Assembly (NCBI RefSeq): GCF_021117275.1
Contig: NZ_CP088245.1
Coordinates: 3,385,501 to 3,449,500, forward strand
Direction: 5' to 3'
Length of the DNA: 64,000 bases
Source of the DNA: Metabacillus sp. B2-18
Lineage (GTDB): Bacteria; Bacillota; Bacilli; Bacillales; Bacillaceae
The notes below the pieces were generated by a model. It ran no database searches. It worked only from the letters and a program-made list of their open reading frames with translations, and was not told where the DNA came from. Shown here one piece after another: positions 1-7,404 of the stretch. Numbering within the stretch: position 1 is the stretch's first letter; every line of letters starts with the position of its first letter. Both the position numbers and the translations under genes were made by a program.

Positions 1-478
1 CTGCATTTTCAAAAGAAACAACCTTTGTTTGACTAATGGATTGATAGTATTCTTTCCAGAGTTCACCGAGAGCAAGAATTATTGTAGCTTTATTCAAAGT
101 ATCCCTAATCTCTTTTTTCTTAAAATCAGAATTGTTATTATAAAAGTCTTTAAATTGAGAGCCATGCATGTGAAGTATTATAGGTATATTTTTATATTTT
201 AAAAGCTGTATTATATATTTTTTACGAATGAAGCTTCCCTTATAGGACATATGAATATGGGCCACATTATATTGCTGATTTATAAAGCTCAACTTTATAA
301 ATAGCTTAATAAATTGAAGAACAAAATAACATATATTTAAAAAATGATTACTTCCATAATAAGTAGGGAAATATTCGAGATCAACCTTTTGAGATAATCC
401 AGCTTCAAAATAGTTTCTTACAACACGGGTTATTCCCCCATTTACTCGTAAATGAGAACCAATCATAATTACTTTCAT
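1..478 (-). CDS. Partial glycosyltransferase, GT4-like N-terminal domain
   Basis: The reading frame opens at ATG 478 and leaves the window without a stop, so about 159 residues are visible. The N-terminus MKVIMIGSHLRVNGGITRVV has the glycine-rich loop typical of GT-B fold retaining glycosyltransferases (GT4), followed by an 'AHIHMSYKGSF' stretch and 'ILHMHGSQF', which match the usual acceptor-domain pattern. It is probably a cytoplasmic enzyme transferring a sugar from a nucleotide donor to the lipid-linked repeat unit of the polysaccharide made by this locus. It lies 50 nt downstream of the PssE-like gene on the same strand and is likely the same transcript. The family call is good; donor and acceptor cannot be read. 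The C-terminal nucleotide-binding half lies outside the window. Confidence 0.8.
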   Translation of the reverse strand, partial: MKVIMIGSHLRVNGGITRVVRNYFEAGLSQKVDLEYFPTYYGSNHFLNICYFVLQFIKLFIKLSFINQQYNVAHIHMSYKGSFIRKKYIIQLLKYKNIPIILHMHGSQFKDFYNNNSDFKKKEIRDTLNKATIILALGELWKEYYQSISQTKVVSFENA

Positions 479-527
479 ATATATACTTCCCCTTTTCAAT
501 TTTAATAAATAATACTGCTCTTAATTA

Positions 528-1013
528 TCAAGTAATTCTTTGCAAGAACTTTTCTATTATGCTAATTATATTTTTTGTATTTGATTCGTATTTCCTAAAT
601 TTCAAATTTTCAACTTGTTTTATCGCACTTTCGATATCGGTTATATCAGAAACTGCATAGATTATTTTTGAATTAGAGAACTGTTCTAATATTTCAGACT
701 GATGATTATCTACATGCTCCCCAAATTCTTTTTTTCTAGGAACACCTATTACAACTTTCCCCTTTTTGACAGCAGTTATAATGGAGCCCGTCCCCCCATG
801 TGTAATAATGATAGAACTCTTATCAATCATTTGCATAAATTCATCTTTATTAAGAAATGGTTTAAATGAATAGTAGTTTGGCTCGTATGTTGAATAGCCG
901 ATTTGGGCAAAAATTTCATCAGATTTAAGGACCTTTTTCTGAATTAAATGGTCTATCTCTTCTAATAGTCTATTAAATTGAAATTTCTGTGAACCAACAG
1001 TAACAAATATCAA
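528..1013 (-). CDS. PssE/Alg13-like glycosyltransferase catalytic subunit
   Basis: A 161-residue protein resembling the C-terminal half of MurG-type GT28 enzymes (Alg13, PssE, EpsF). The start 'LIFVTVGSQKFQFNRLL' is the family signature, and 'IITHGGTGSIITAVKKGK' is the nucleotide-sugar-binding loop. The partner is the membrane-binding Alg14/PssD-like protein encoded just upstream; together they would form one split glycosyltransferase at the inner face of the membrane. I chose TTG 1013 because it follows GGAGGGGG by six bases and overlaps the partner's stop by 4 bp (TTGA), typical of translational coupling. An upstream in-frame start at 1067 would add 18 residues inside the previous gene and lacks the motif alignment. 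Confidence 0.85.
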   Translation of the reverse strand: MIFVTVGSQKFQFNRLLEEIDHLIQKKVLKSDEIFAQIGYSTYEPNYYSFKPFLNKDEFMQMIDKSSIIITHGGTGSIITAVKKGKVVIGVPRKKEFGEHVDNHQSEILEQFSNSKIIYAVSDITDIESAIKQVENLKFRKYESNTKNIISIIEKFLQRIT

Positions 1014-1468
1014 TAGATGCCCCCTCCATAAATTGCATTTGGATAAAATTCCTTCAAGTCTTCCCATTGAATGATAACTAAATCCGCAATCTTTGACATA
1101 ATTTTTCCTGTTATCGTGGGAGTGCTAATTTTAGAGAAAGATTCTATAAAAATCACTTTAGTTTTAAAGAGTTTTGATATTAAGCAGATAGGGATAGTAG
1201 CTAAAGCACCCGTAGAGATTATAACCTCAGGCTTCTCTTTCCATAATATAATTAAAGATTTGATAATTAATATCAATAACTTAGCAACAAATAAAATCTC
1301 ATGCCTATTAATTTGAGTTACATTATAAACCTTTATATTATTTGAATTAAATGTATATTTTGTTTTTTCAGTTAAGATAAAACTTTTATAACTATTCATT
1401 ATTGGATAAAGCATCATTAGTTGCTCTAGATGTCCACCTGAAGATGCAGCAAAACATATTTTCACCAT
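1010..1468 (-). CDS. PssD/Alg14-like glycosyltransferase membrane subunit
   Basis: This 152-residue protein begins MVKICFAASSGGHLEQL; the 'SSGGHL' loop is the hallmark of the Alg14/PssD family, the acceptor-binding half of a split MurG-like glycosyltransferase. A hydrophobic segment near residues 60-80 (LLILIIKSLIILW) would anchor it to the membrane and recruit the PssE-like subunit. 'IISTGALATIPICLISK' matches the conserved region that follows. Family members add the second sugar to undecaprenyl-diphosphate-linked saccharides during exopolysaccharide synthesis. The gene overlaps its partner by 4 bp. A possible weak terminator lies between it and the upstream xylanase-like gene. Confidence 0.86.
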   Translation of the reverse strand: MVKICFAASSGGHLEQLMMLYPIMNSYKSFILTEKTKYTFNSNNIKVYNVTQINRHEILFVAKLLILIIKSLIILWKEKPEVIISTGALATIPICLISKLFKTKVIFIESFSKISTPTITGKIMSKIADLVIIQWEDLKEFYPNAIYGGGIY

Positions 1469-1492
1469 TCATCCCTCTTTCAACTGACAAGT

Positions 1493-1522
1493 AAAAAAGT
1501 CTCCCTAAAAAACTTAAGAGAC
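1493..1522 (-). terminator. Weak intrinsic terminator after the GH10 gene
   Basis: On the minus strand a GTCTC/GAGAC stem with a loop of about 14 nt is followed by six T residues. The stem is short, so it probably only attenuates transcription into the glycosyltransferase genes. Confidence 0.4.
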
Positions 1523-1546
1523 GTTTCTAAATAATGCCAACTCACA

Positions 1547-2587
1547 TTATTTTTTCAATTTTCCATATATTGATTTATAACTTAGCTTTTGCTCATAATC
1601 TCTATCAAAAAGCAACGGGGCATCTGGTTGCCCTGAATATTCTGGAATCCATGAATATTTATCAGTCACTCCCCAAGTTACCATTGCAGTACAATTAGAA
1701 TACAGGAGACAGACATCTAAGATTTTTGAATACATCTCTGCTTGCTGCTGCAGCCTTTTTTTATAGGGTTTATCGCTATTTTGAATTGCTATATCCAATT
1801 CTGTAATATGAACTTCTAATCCTATGAGTTTATATCTATTAATATTCTCCTTAATCTTTTCCTCGTCTTTTGGGGACATGATGTCGGAGTGCATTTGAAA
1901 TCCAACTCCGTCAATCGGCACTCCTCTTTTCATAAAATCTTCCAACATTCTAAAAATTGCATTCGACTTTTGATTTATCCCTTCATTACTATAATCATTA
2001 TAAAATAGAAGAGCATTAGGATCAGCGTCATGAGCCCACCGAAAGGCTAATTCAATATACTCCGGTCCGATTGTTTGTAACCATATATTGTTCCTTAGTG
2101 TTCCATCATCATTAAATGCTTCATTTACAACATCCCAAGCATAAATTTTGCCTCCATAATGTTTTACAACTGTTTGAATATGATTTTTTAATATTAGAGA
2201 GAGTTCTTCCTTTGAATATTTTTCTTTACTAAGCCAGTCGGGGTTACTATGATGCCATACTAACGTATGACCTCTAACTTTCATGTCGTTTTCTTCAGCA
2301 AAATTCACCATTAGGTCTGGCAAAGAAAAATCATATGTATTTCTTTGTGGATGAATTCTTGAAAACTTCATATCATTTTCAATCGTTAACAAATTAAATT
2401 CATTTTTGAGTATGGTTTTATATTTGTCGTCATGTAAAAAAGGAGATGCTGAAACAGAGGCTCCTATTAAAAAATTTCTCTTGTCTGCCACCTCTCGTAA
2501 ATAATGATTTTTTTCTCCATAAAGATACAAACAAAAGCATCCTGTAACAAATAATAAAATGAACAACAAAAACTTTCTAATTCTCAA
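1547..2587 (-). CDS. Membrane-anchored GH10 glycoside hydrolase (xylanase family)
   Basis: A 346-residue glycoside hydrolase family 10 protein. After a basic, hydrophobic N-terminus (RIRKFLLFILLFVTGC) come the family blocks: 'NDMKFSRIHP', 'VRGHTLVWHHSNPDW', the acid/base region 'WDVVNEAF' and the nucleophile region 'VHITELDI'. Both catalytic glutamates are present. The N-terminus is either a signal anchor or, with VTGC, a possible lipobox, so the enzyme should act outside the membrane. I chose TTG 2587 because AAGGGAG lies seven bases upstream; an ATG at 2656 would add a basic extension. Known GH10 enzymes cleave beta-1,4-xylan, but its position between the initiating sugar transferase and two glycosyltransferase genes suggests trimming of the cell's own polysaccharide. 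That role is inference. Confidence 0.88.
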   Translation of the reverse strand: MRIRKFLLFILLFVTGCFCLYLYGEKNHYLREVADKRNFLIGASVSASPFLHDDKYKTILKNEFNLLTIENDMKFSRIHPQRNTYDFSLPDLMVNFAEENDMKVRGHTLVWHHSNPDWLSKEKYSKEELSLILKNHIQTVVKHYGGKIYAWDVVNEAFNDDGTLRNNIWLQTIGPEYIELAFRWAHDADPNALLFYNDYSNEGINQKSNAIFRMLEDFMKRGVPIDGVGFQMHSDIMSPKDEEKIKENINRYKLIGLEVHITELDIAIQNSDKPYKKRLQQQAEMYSKILDVCLLYSNCTAMVTWGVTDKYSWIPEYSGQPDAPLLFDRDYEQKLSYKSIYGKLKK

Positions 2588-2731
2588 TAAAACACTCCCT
2601 TTTTTCTTCCGCTCCTTTTTACATAATTGATTAATATTTCTAACTATGAAATTCATGAGACTAATTAACCATAATCAGTTTCGTTAAGTGTTTCACTTAT
2701 TTTTTTGAAGACAAAAATTATTATAAGACTA

Positions 2732-3400
2732 CTAAAATGCACTATTAGGTGAAAAAATAACTTTTACCGTCTTACATATGATTTTCATGTCATTAATACA
2801 GGATCTTTCTTCCACATATTTCAAATCAAGTTCTACCATTTCTTTAAATCCTAGATCATTTCTTCCACTTACTTGCCAGAGCCCAGTACAACCTGGTTTT
2901 ACCATCAACCTTTGTTTATCATATAATGAATATTCCTTAACTTCACGTGGAAGAGGTGGACGGGAGCTCATTTCACCCTTTAGTACATTTAATAATTGTG
3001 GAAATTCATCCATACTTGTTTTGCGAATGTATTTTCCAACTTTTGTAATACGGGGATCTTTCTTCATTTTAAACATGGCTCCTGACACTTCATTTAATAA
3101 GAGCAAATCTTCTAACCTCTCTTCTGCATCAGTTACCATTGATCTAAATTTATACATATAAAATTCTTTTTCATCTTTTCCTACTCTAACTTGTTTAAAA
3201 ATTACTGGACCTTTTGGGTCTTCCATTTTAATCCAAATTGCAATTATCAAAAAAAGTGGAGATAATATAATAATCCCTAATAATGAACCAAAAATATCTG
3301 ATAATCTCTTCATTATTAAATAGTGTACTTTAGAATTTACCTGACTGACTGTTAATAACTGATCAGGAATAGCTTTCTGCTTAACTGATGATCCCTCCAA
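2732..3400 (-). CDS. Undecaprenyl-phosphate sugar-1-phosphate transferase (PglC/WbaP C-terminal type)
   Basis: This 222-residue bacterial sugar transferase is the short monotopic form. It has the re-entrant hydrophobic segment (residues about 30-55, 'SDIFGSLLGIIILSPLF'), 'GPVIFKQVRVG', 'FYMYKFRSM', and the catalytic Asp-Glu pair in 'SMDEFPQLLNVLKGEM'. It would transfer a hexose- or amino-sugar-1-phosphate from a nucleotide donor to undecaprenyl phosphate, starting each repeat unit. TTG 3400 is preceded by AAGGAGGAGG at seven bases. One oddity: family members usually read MS-LVGP-RPPLP here, while this protein reads MSSRPPLP, three residues shorter, which removes the VGP of the conserved loop. 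Activity is therefore uncertain. Confidence 0.88.
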   Translation of the reverse strand: MEGSSVKQKAIPDQLLTVSQVNSKVHYLIMKRLSDIFGSLLGIIILSPLFLIIAIWIKMEDPKGPVIFKQVRVGKDEKEFYMYKFRSMVTDAEERLEDLLLLNEVSGAMFKMKKDPRITKVGKYIRKTSMDEFPQLLNVLKGEMSSRPPLPREVKEYSLYDKQRLMVKPGCTGLWQVSGRNDLGFKEMVELDLKYVEERSCINDMKIICKTVKVIFSPNSAF

Positions 3401-3415
3401 AAAACAGCCTCCTCC

Positions 3416-4300
3416 TTACAAGCTAAATTCTTTCAACACTTTTTTTTGATTTTCTAAAAAGTGTATCACTTGGTCCTTGATTGTCTCATCCTTTAAAGCA
3501 AATTCAATAGTCGTTAAAATAAACCCTAACTTTTCTCCTACATCATATCGTTTCCCCTCAAAATCATAGGCAAAAACTCTCTGAATTTCATTTAACTTTT
3601 GTATTGCATCGGTTAACTGAATTTCTCCTCCTGCTCCTTTCTCTTGCTTTTCTAAAAACATAAATATTTCTGGAGTTAAAACGTAGCGACCCATAATTGC
3701 TAAGTTGGATGGAGCAGTTCCTGTCACCGGCTTTTCAACAAAATTATGAATCTCATAGCGCCTCCCTATCTGGTTACTAGGATCAACAATACCATAACGA
3801 TGTGTCTCGCTTTCATGAACAGTCTGTACACCGATAACAGATGATAGAGTCTTTTCATATTCATTTATTAATTGTCTTAAACAAGGAGTTTCAGCTTGAA
3901 TAATATCATCTCCTAACAAGACAGCAAATGGTTCATTTCCAATAAACTTTCTTGCACACCACACTGCATGACCTAATCCCTTCGGTTCTTTTTGACGAAT
4001 ATAGTGAATCTCTACTTTAGAAGGTGCTTGGACTTTCTCTAGCAGGTCAAATTTATGCTTTTCTATTAAATTATTTTCAAGTTCAAATGCATTATCAAAG
4101 TGATCTTCAATTGCACGTTTTCCTTTACCTGTTACGATAATGATATCCTCGATCCCTGATGCAACAGCCTCTTCAACAATATATTGAATTGTTGGTTTAT
4201 CTACTATTGGCAACATCTCCTTTGGCATAGCTTTTGTTACAGGGAGAAATCTTGTACCAAGTCCAGCTGCTGGTATAATTGCTTTACGTACCTTTTTCAT
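3416..4300 (-). CDS. galU: UTP-glucose-1-phosphate uridylyltransferase
   Basis: A 294-residue, full-length GalU/GtaB-type enzyme making UDP-glucose from UTP and glucose-1-phosphate, the donor for polysaccharides, teichoic acid glucosylation and glycolipids. The nucleotide-binding loop '[19 protein letters not shown]' is intact, as are '[17 protein letters not shown]', 'FAVLLGDDI' and 'NFVEKPV'. The start follows GAGAGGTGG. It ends 16 nt before the sugar transferase start, so the two are cotranscribed. An insertion sequence has landed 16 bp upstream of the ATG, separating it from any native promoter. A housekeeping gtaB probably exists elsewhere; this copy would be dedicated to the locus. Confidence 0.95.
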   Translation of the reverse strand: MKKVRKAIIPAAGLGTRFLPVTKAMPKEMLPIVDKPTIQYIVEEAVASGIEDIIIVTGKGKRAIEDHFDNAFELENNLIEKHKFDLLEKVQAPSKVEIHYIRQKEPKGLGHAVWCARKFIGNEPFAVLLGDDIIQAETPCLRQLINEYEKTLSSVIGVQTVHESETHRYGIVDPSNQIGRRYEIHNFVEKPVTGTAPSNLAIMGRYVLTPEIFMFLEKQEKGAGGEIQLTDAIQKLNEIQRVFAYDFEGKRYDVGEKLGFILTTIEFALKDETIKDQVIHFLENQKKVLKEFSL

Positions 4301-4315
4301 TTTTCCACCTCTCTA

Positions 4316-4323
4316 AATTGTTA
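4316..4323. repeat. Target-site duplication, left copy (AATTGTTA)
   Basis: AATTGTTA occurs here and again at 6161-6168, exactly flanking the two related inverted ends of the insertion sequence. An 8-bp duplication is what IS6-like and several other DDE elements produce. Confidence 0.75.
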
Positions 4324-4464
4324 CGTATTGTCAAAACTTCTATAAGAAATAGGTTATAAAATATCTCCATAGAGGGCTTTATAGGCAAAAAAATTGCCAC
4401 CCCCTAAATTCTTTGGATAATTGAGGTTACCACACACCCAACAACCAAGAATGGAAGTGACAAT

Positions 4465-5904
4465 TTGTACCCTCAAATTATAACCTATTTATTAACTTTT
4501 ATAAACTATCAAGAACAACTCATTCGAACATTGCTTACTTTATTGATTGGTAAAAGCATGTTCGATAAACCTACTGAACAGCCCGTAAATAAACCTTATC
4601 GAAAACTTCAAGTGGATGACCTTCCGGTCATTGAAGTTCTAGAACAGCTTGATTATCGAGTTCTTCTTAGTGAATATCTAGAGAAGAACGGGAAAGCTCT
4701 CAAACCTGTTCAAAGGCGTAAGAATGCAAAAGTTTCCGTACCTAAAGCCATGAACTGTCCAAAGTGTGGTGCTCCATCGGATTATCTTTATGCCAACAAT
4801 GGAGATAAAGGTCAGTATCAATGCAAGGTGTGTACAGAACTTTTCAGTGAAAAGAACCGTTACTCTAAGGAGGCCATCCTGAAGTGTCCTCATTGTTCCA
4901 AGACTCTCGAGAAAATAAAAGAAAGAAAAGATTTTCACGTGTTTAAGTGCAAGAACAATGACTGTTCTTATTATCAAAAGAAGCTCAATGGGATGACTTC
5001 AAAAGAAAAGAAAAGGTTCAAAAAGGACCCTCAAGCATTTAAATTGAGATACATTTTCCGTCAGTTTTATATCGATTTCCAGCCGTTATCTAAGGAATCA
5101 CCAGAACTGCCGGCCGTGGACTTATCAAAGATTTATGCATCCCCACATACATTAGGATTGATCCTAACCTATCATGTAAACTATGGCCTTTCGGCCCGTA
5201 AAACAGCTGCGATTATGCAGGACGTACACGGAGTGATGATTTCACATCAGACTGTATTGAACTACGAAAATAGCGTAGCTTTATTACTTAAACCTTATGT
5301 GGATCACTATCCCTATGAACTTTCAGACCAATTCTGCGGTGATGAAACGTATATCAGAGTAAACGGTCGATGGCATTATTTATTTTTCTTTTTTGACGCC
5401 GTGAAAAAGATTATTCTTTCGTATCCGGTGTCGCCTAATCGAGACACAGCAACAGCCATTCGAGCAATTGATGAGGTCTTAATCAAGATGAAAGAGATTC
5501 CAGAAAATCTGACCTTTGTGGTAGACGGGAATCCAATCTATCTTTTAGCCCAACATTTCTTCGCTCAACATGAGATTTTATTCGATGTGAAGCAGGTCAT
5601 TGGATTAACCAATGAGGACCCTGTTTCAACCGAATATAGACCAATGAAACAAATAATTGAGAGACTTAACCGCACCTTTAAGGGCAATTATCGCTCCACT
5701 CATGGATTCGGCTCTGAACATGGTTCCATTTCATACGTCACCTTATTTACGGCCTACTTTAACTTTTTGCGTCCGCATGCCGCCTTAGAAGGAAAAGTGC
5801 CCGTAGTGAATCCAGAACTCAAGGGGCTTCCAACAATGCCAGCACGTTGGACAAAGCTCATTGGATTAGCACAACAATGGATAGTAGAACAAAGACAAGC
5901 CTAA
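4465..5904 (+). CDS. DDE transposase with N-terminal zinc ribbons
   Basis: A 479-residue transposase. Residues about 98-167 hold paired CxxC motifs ('CPKCGAPSD', 'CKVC', 'CPHC', then 'CKNNDC'), a zinc-ribbon DNA-binding region. The DDE/RNase H-like core follows: 'FCGDETYIRVNGRWHYLFF' (first Asp), 'FVVDGNPIY' (second Asp) and the third acidic residue in 'IIERLNRTFKGNYR'. This core resembles the IS240/IS6 (DDE_Tnp_IS240) group. The start may be TTG 4465 (GGAAG seven bases upstream) or ATG 4558. The frame is intact, so it may be active. It catalyses cut-and-paste or replicative movement of its own element. Confidence 0.85.
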   Translation: MYPQIITYLLTFINYQEQLIRTLLTLLIGKSMFDKPTEQPVNKPYRKLQVDDLPVIEVLEQLDYRVLLSEYLEKNGKALKPVQRRKNAKVSVPKAMNCPKCGAPSDYLYANNGDKGQYQCKVCTELFSEKNRYSKEAILKCPHCSKTLEKIKERKDFHVFKCKNNDCSYYQKKLNGMTSKEKKRFKKDPQAFKLRYIFRQFYIDFQPLSKESPELPAVDLSKIYASPHTLGLILTYHVNYGLSARKTAAIMQDVHGVMISHQTVLNYENSVALLLKPYVDHYPYELSDQFCGDETYIRVNGRWHYLFFFFDAVKKIILSYPVSPNRDTATAIRAIDEVLIKMKEIPENLTFVVDGNPIYLLAQHFFAQHEILFDVKQVIGLTNEDPVSTEYRPMKQIIERLNRTFKGNYRSTHGFGSEHGSISYVTLFTAYFNFLRPHAALEGKVPVVNPELKGLPTMPARWTKLIGLAQQWIVEQRQA

Positions 5905-5954
5905 CTTTTTGTTTAGCTGAGCCCTTAAGCTAATTCAGCAATCGGCGGAGCGAA

Positions 5955-6080
5955 CTCTTGACAAACCGAACTTGCCAATGGTTTAAAATGGAAACAACCA
6001 AGGGCTTATTTGGTATGCCTTCTTTTGTTCCCTTCGCCCTTGTTAAACAATCCACAAACCATTGGCGTGTTTGTCAAGAG
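5955..6080. repeat. 126-nt imperfect inverted repeat in the IS 3' region
   Basis: Three paired blocks nest symmetrically: CTCTTGACAAAC with GTTTGTCAAGAG (12 bp), GCCAATGGTTT with AAACCATTGGC (11 bp) and AAGGGC with GCCCTT, around a central loop of about 25 nt. It lies between the transposase stop and the right end of the element. It could fold in RNA or single-stranded DNA; its role is unknown. Confidence 0.75.
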
Positions 6081-6160
6081 AGATTGCGGCGCATCTCCAT
6101 CCAGTAAATAGGAGAGAAGCTAACCCTTTAGGTAGTTTTCATAAATCTTTTGACACTACC

Positions 6161-6168
6161 AATTGTTA
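6161..6168. repeat. Target-site duplication, right copy (AATTGTTA)
   Basis: Direct copy of 4316-4323, immediately outside the right inverted end of the insertion sequence. Confidence 0.75.
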
Positions 6169-6194
6169 ATCACCTAACCCTAAGTTAAAAAGAA

Positions 6195-6222
6195 CAAAAA
6201 ACGTTCATAATAAAGAACGTTT
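6195..6222 (-). terminator. Intrinsic terminator after the GT4-like gene
   Basis: On the minus strand AAACGTTC, an 8-nt loop and GAACGTTT are followed by more T residues (TTTGTTC). It lies about 78 nt beyond the glycosyltransferase stop and would end the upstream polysaccharide transcript before the insertion sequence and galU. Confidence 0.65.
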
Positions 6223-6299
6223 GAGCTAAAAAAATTTTCTTCTTTAATAAATATGAGAAATTTCTTTGATCCCTCTTCTCATTATGACTATTAGTATGT

Positions 6300-7364
6300 T
6301 TAACTTGACCAGGCTTGTAAATACTGTTTTGCAATTCTCTTATACCCATGTACTTCTTCAACGTACATTCTAGATTCATAACCTAGTTGGGCCAAGTTTT
6401 GCCTGTTATTCAATAAATATTCAAACTGACTAATAATTTGCTCAACATCCGGAGTTATATTGAAAACTGGGGATGATTGTACATTTAATTCTTGTAAAGC
6501 CTCTGGTTCCGCTCCACTCATTACAATTTTCCCTTTCGCCATCGAATATAAAGCATTCATACCATAGGTATATGCCTTACATTGATCAATCACGACATTT
6601 GATTTAGATATTACCTCTAAATATTCATTTAATGGTAAAAAGTCGGCATAAATCATTGTGACGTCATCTGGATATCTCTCTTGAAAAATCTTCATAGCTT
6701 TTACAATTGCATCTGTTCCTTTAACTTTAGGTCTGTTTGAAGCATGATAAAAAACCAATTTATTTTTTAGTGCGTTTTCATTATACTGAATTTTATCCGT
6801 GTTAATGGGCAAGGGTATAGTATTTTTAATTTTATTTGAATAGGGACCATTTCTATAACTCTCTGCATATTCCCACATTATAGGAATAATTCCATCCTGT
6901 TTACTAATAAACTTATGTTGCAAAATGAAGTCAAGTAGCGTTGTATGCTTTAATTTTGACTTTCTGAAATTTTCATATGATAAATACTCATCATAAGGTG
7001 AATATTTCATTTTCCCAGAAAAAAGAAATTTAAAAACCTCCACGTCGTCTCCTGCAGCTAAACAAAAGGTTTTTTTGTTGTTTTTATAAATTGATCCATA
7101 TAACAAATTTGCTAATCTATGTGATAAATACGGATTGATAAATTGAACAATATCATATCCTCTCAAACTCTTTAAGATTTTATTTAGTTCGAAAAAACGA
7201 ACAACTTTATTTTGAGATTTCCATGTTATGGATATATCACTATCAATATTTTTGTCTCCATCTCCACCTGAAACTACTAATGCTTCATGACCTAGTTCCA
7301 CTAAACCTTCTTTTAAATTTTTATGAACCCCACTATATTCTCCCAACAATAGAATCTTACTCAC
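6300..7364 (-). CDS. Glycosyltransferase, GT-B fold (GT4-like)
   Basis: A 354-residue protein with the two-domain layout of GT4 enzymes. The N-terminus 'SKILLLGEYSGVHKNLKEGL' carries the first beta strand and loop; the C-terminal half has 'LVFYHASNRPKVKGTDAIVKA' (nucleotide-binding region) and 'YGMNALYSMAKGKIVMSG', which matches the position of the conserved E-x7-E element, though the usual 'EPFG' signature is replaced. It therefore represents a divergent member. GTG 7364 has GGAGGTGG five bases upstream. It follows the flippase by 41 nt and likely adds a sugar to the lipid-linked repeat unit. Substrates are not readable. Confidence 0.75.
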   Translation of the reverse strand: MSKILLLGEYSGVHKNLKEGLVELGHEALVVSGGDGDKNIDSDISITWKSQNKVVRFFELNKILKSLRGYDIVQFINPYLSHRLANLLYGSIYKNNKKTFCLAAGDDVEVFKFLFSGKMKYSPYDEYLSYENFRKSKLKHTTLLDFILQHKFISKQDGIIPIMWEYAESYRNGPYSNKIKNTIPLPINTDKIQYNENALKNKLVFYHASNRPKVKGTDAIVKAMKIFQERYPDDVTMIYADFLPLNEYLEVISKSNVVIDQCKAYTYGMNALYSMAKGKIVMSGAEPEALQELNVQSSPVFNITPDVEQIISQFEYLLNNRQNLAQLGYESRMYVEEVHGYKRIAKQYLQAWSS

Positions 7365-7404
7365 GAAAACCACCTCCGAAAAAACTAAACAGATATTTAC
7401 CCAA

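Larger units (their letters stand above)
4324..6160 (+). mobile_element. Insertion sequence with zinc-ribbon DDE transposase, IS6/IS240-like
   Basis: The element spans about 1.84 kb. The left end reads CGTATTGTCAAAAC and the right end, read inward, GGTAGTGTCAAAAG: imperfect terminal inverted repeats sharing TGTCAAAA and a similar following stretch. Both are flanked by the same 8 bp, AATTGTTA. Inside are one transposase gene and, downstream of it, a long imperfect hairpin. It sits between a glycosyltransferase terminator and galU, and its insertion point is 16 bp from the galU start codon. The family assignment rests on the DDE domain and duplication length; the exact IS group is unresolved. 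Confidence 0.8.

Noticed and set aside
1071..1316. Plus-strand frame of 81 residues
   Set aside because: It lies opposite the PssD-like gene with no ribosome site and no recognisable domain; the minus-strand gene explains it.
2778..3161. Plus-strand frame of 127 residues
   Set aside because: Antisense shadow of the sugar transferase gene.
5955..6080. Integron attC site
   Set aside because: Although it is an imperfect hairpin of similar size, I see no RYYAAC/GTTRRRY core sites and no integrase.
6185..6379. Minus-strand frame of 64 residues
   Set aside because: It covers the terminator after the glycosyltransferase and part of that gene in another frame, and has no ribosome site or family features.
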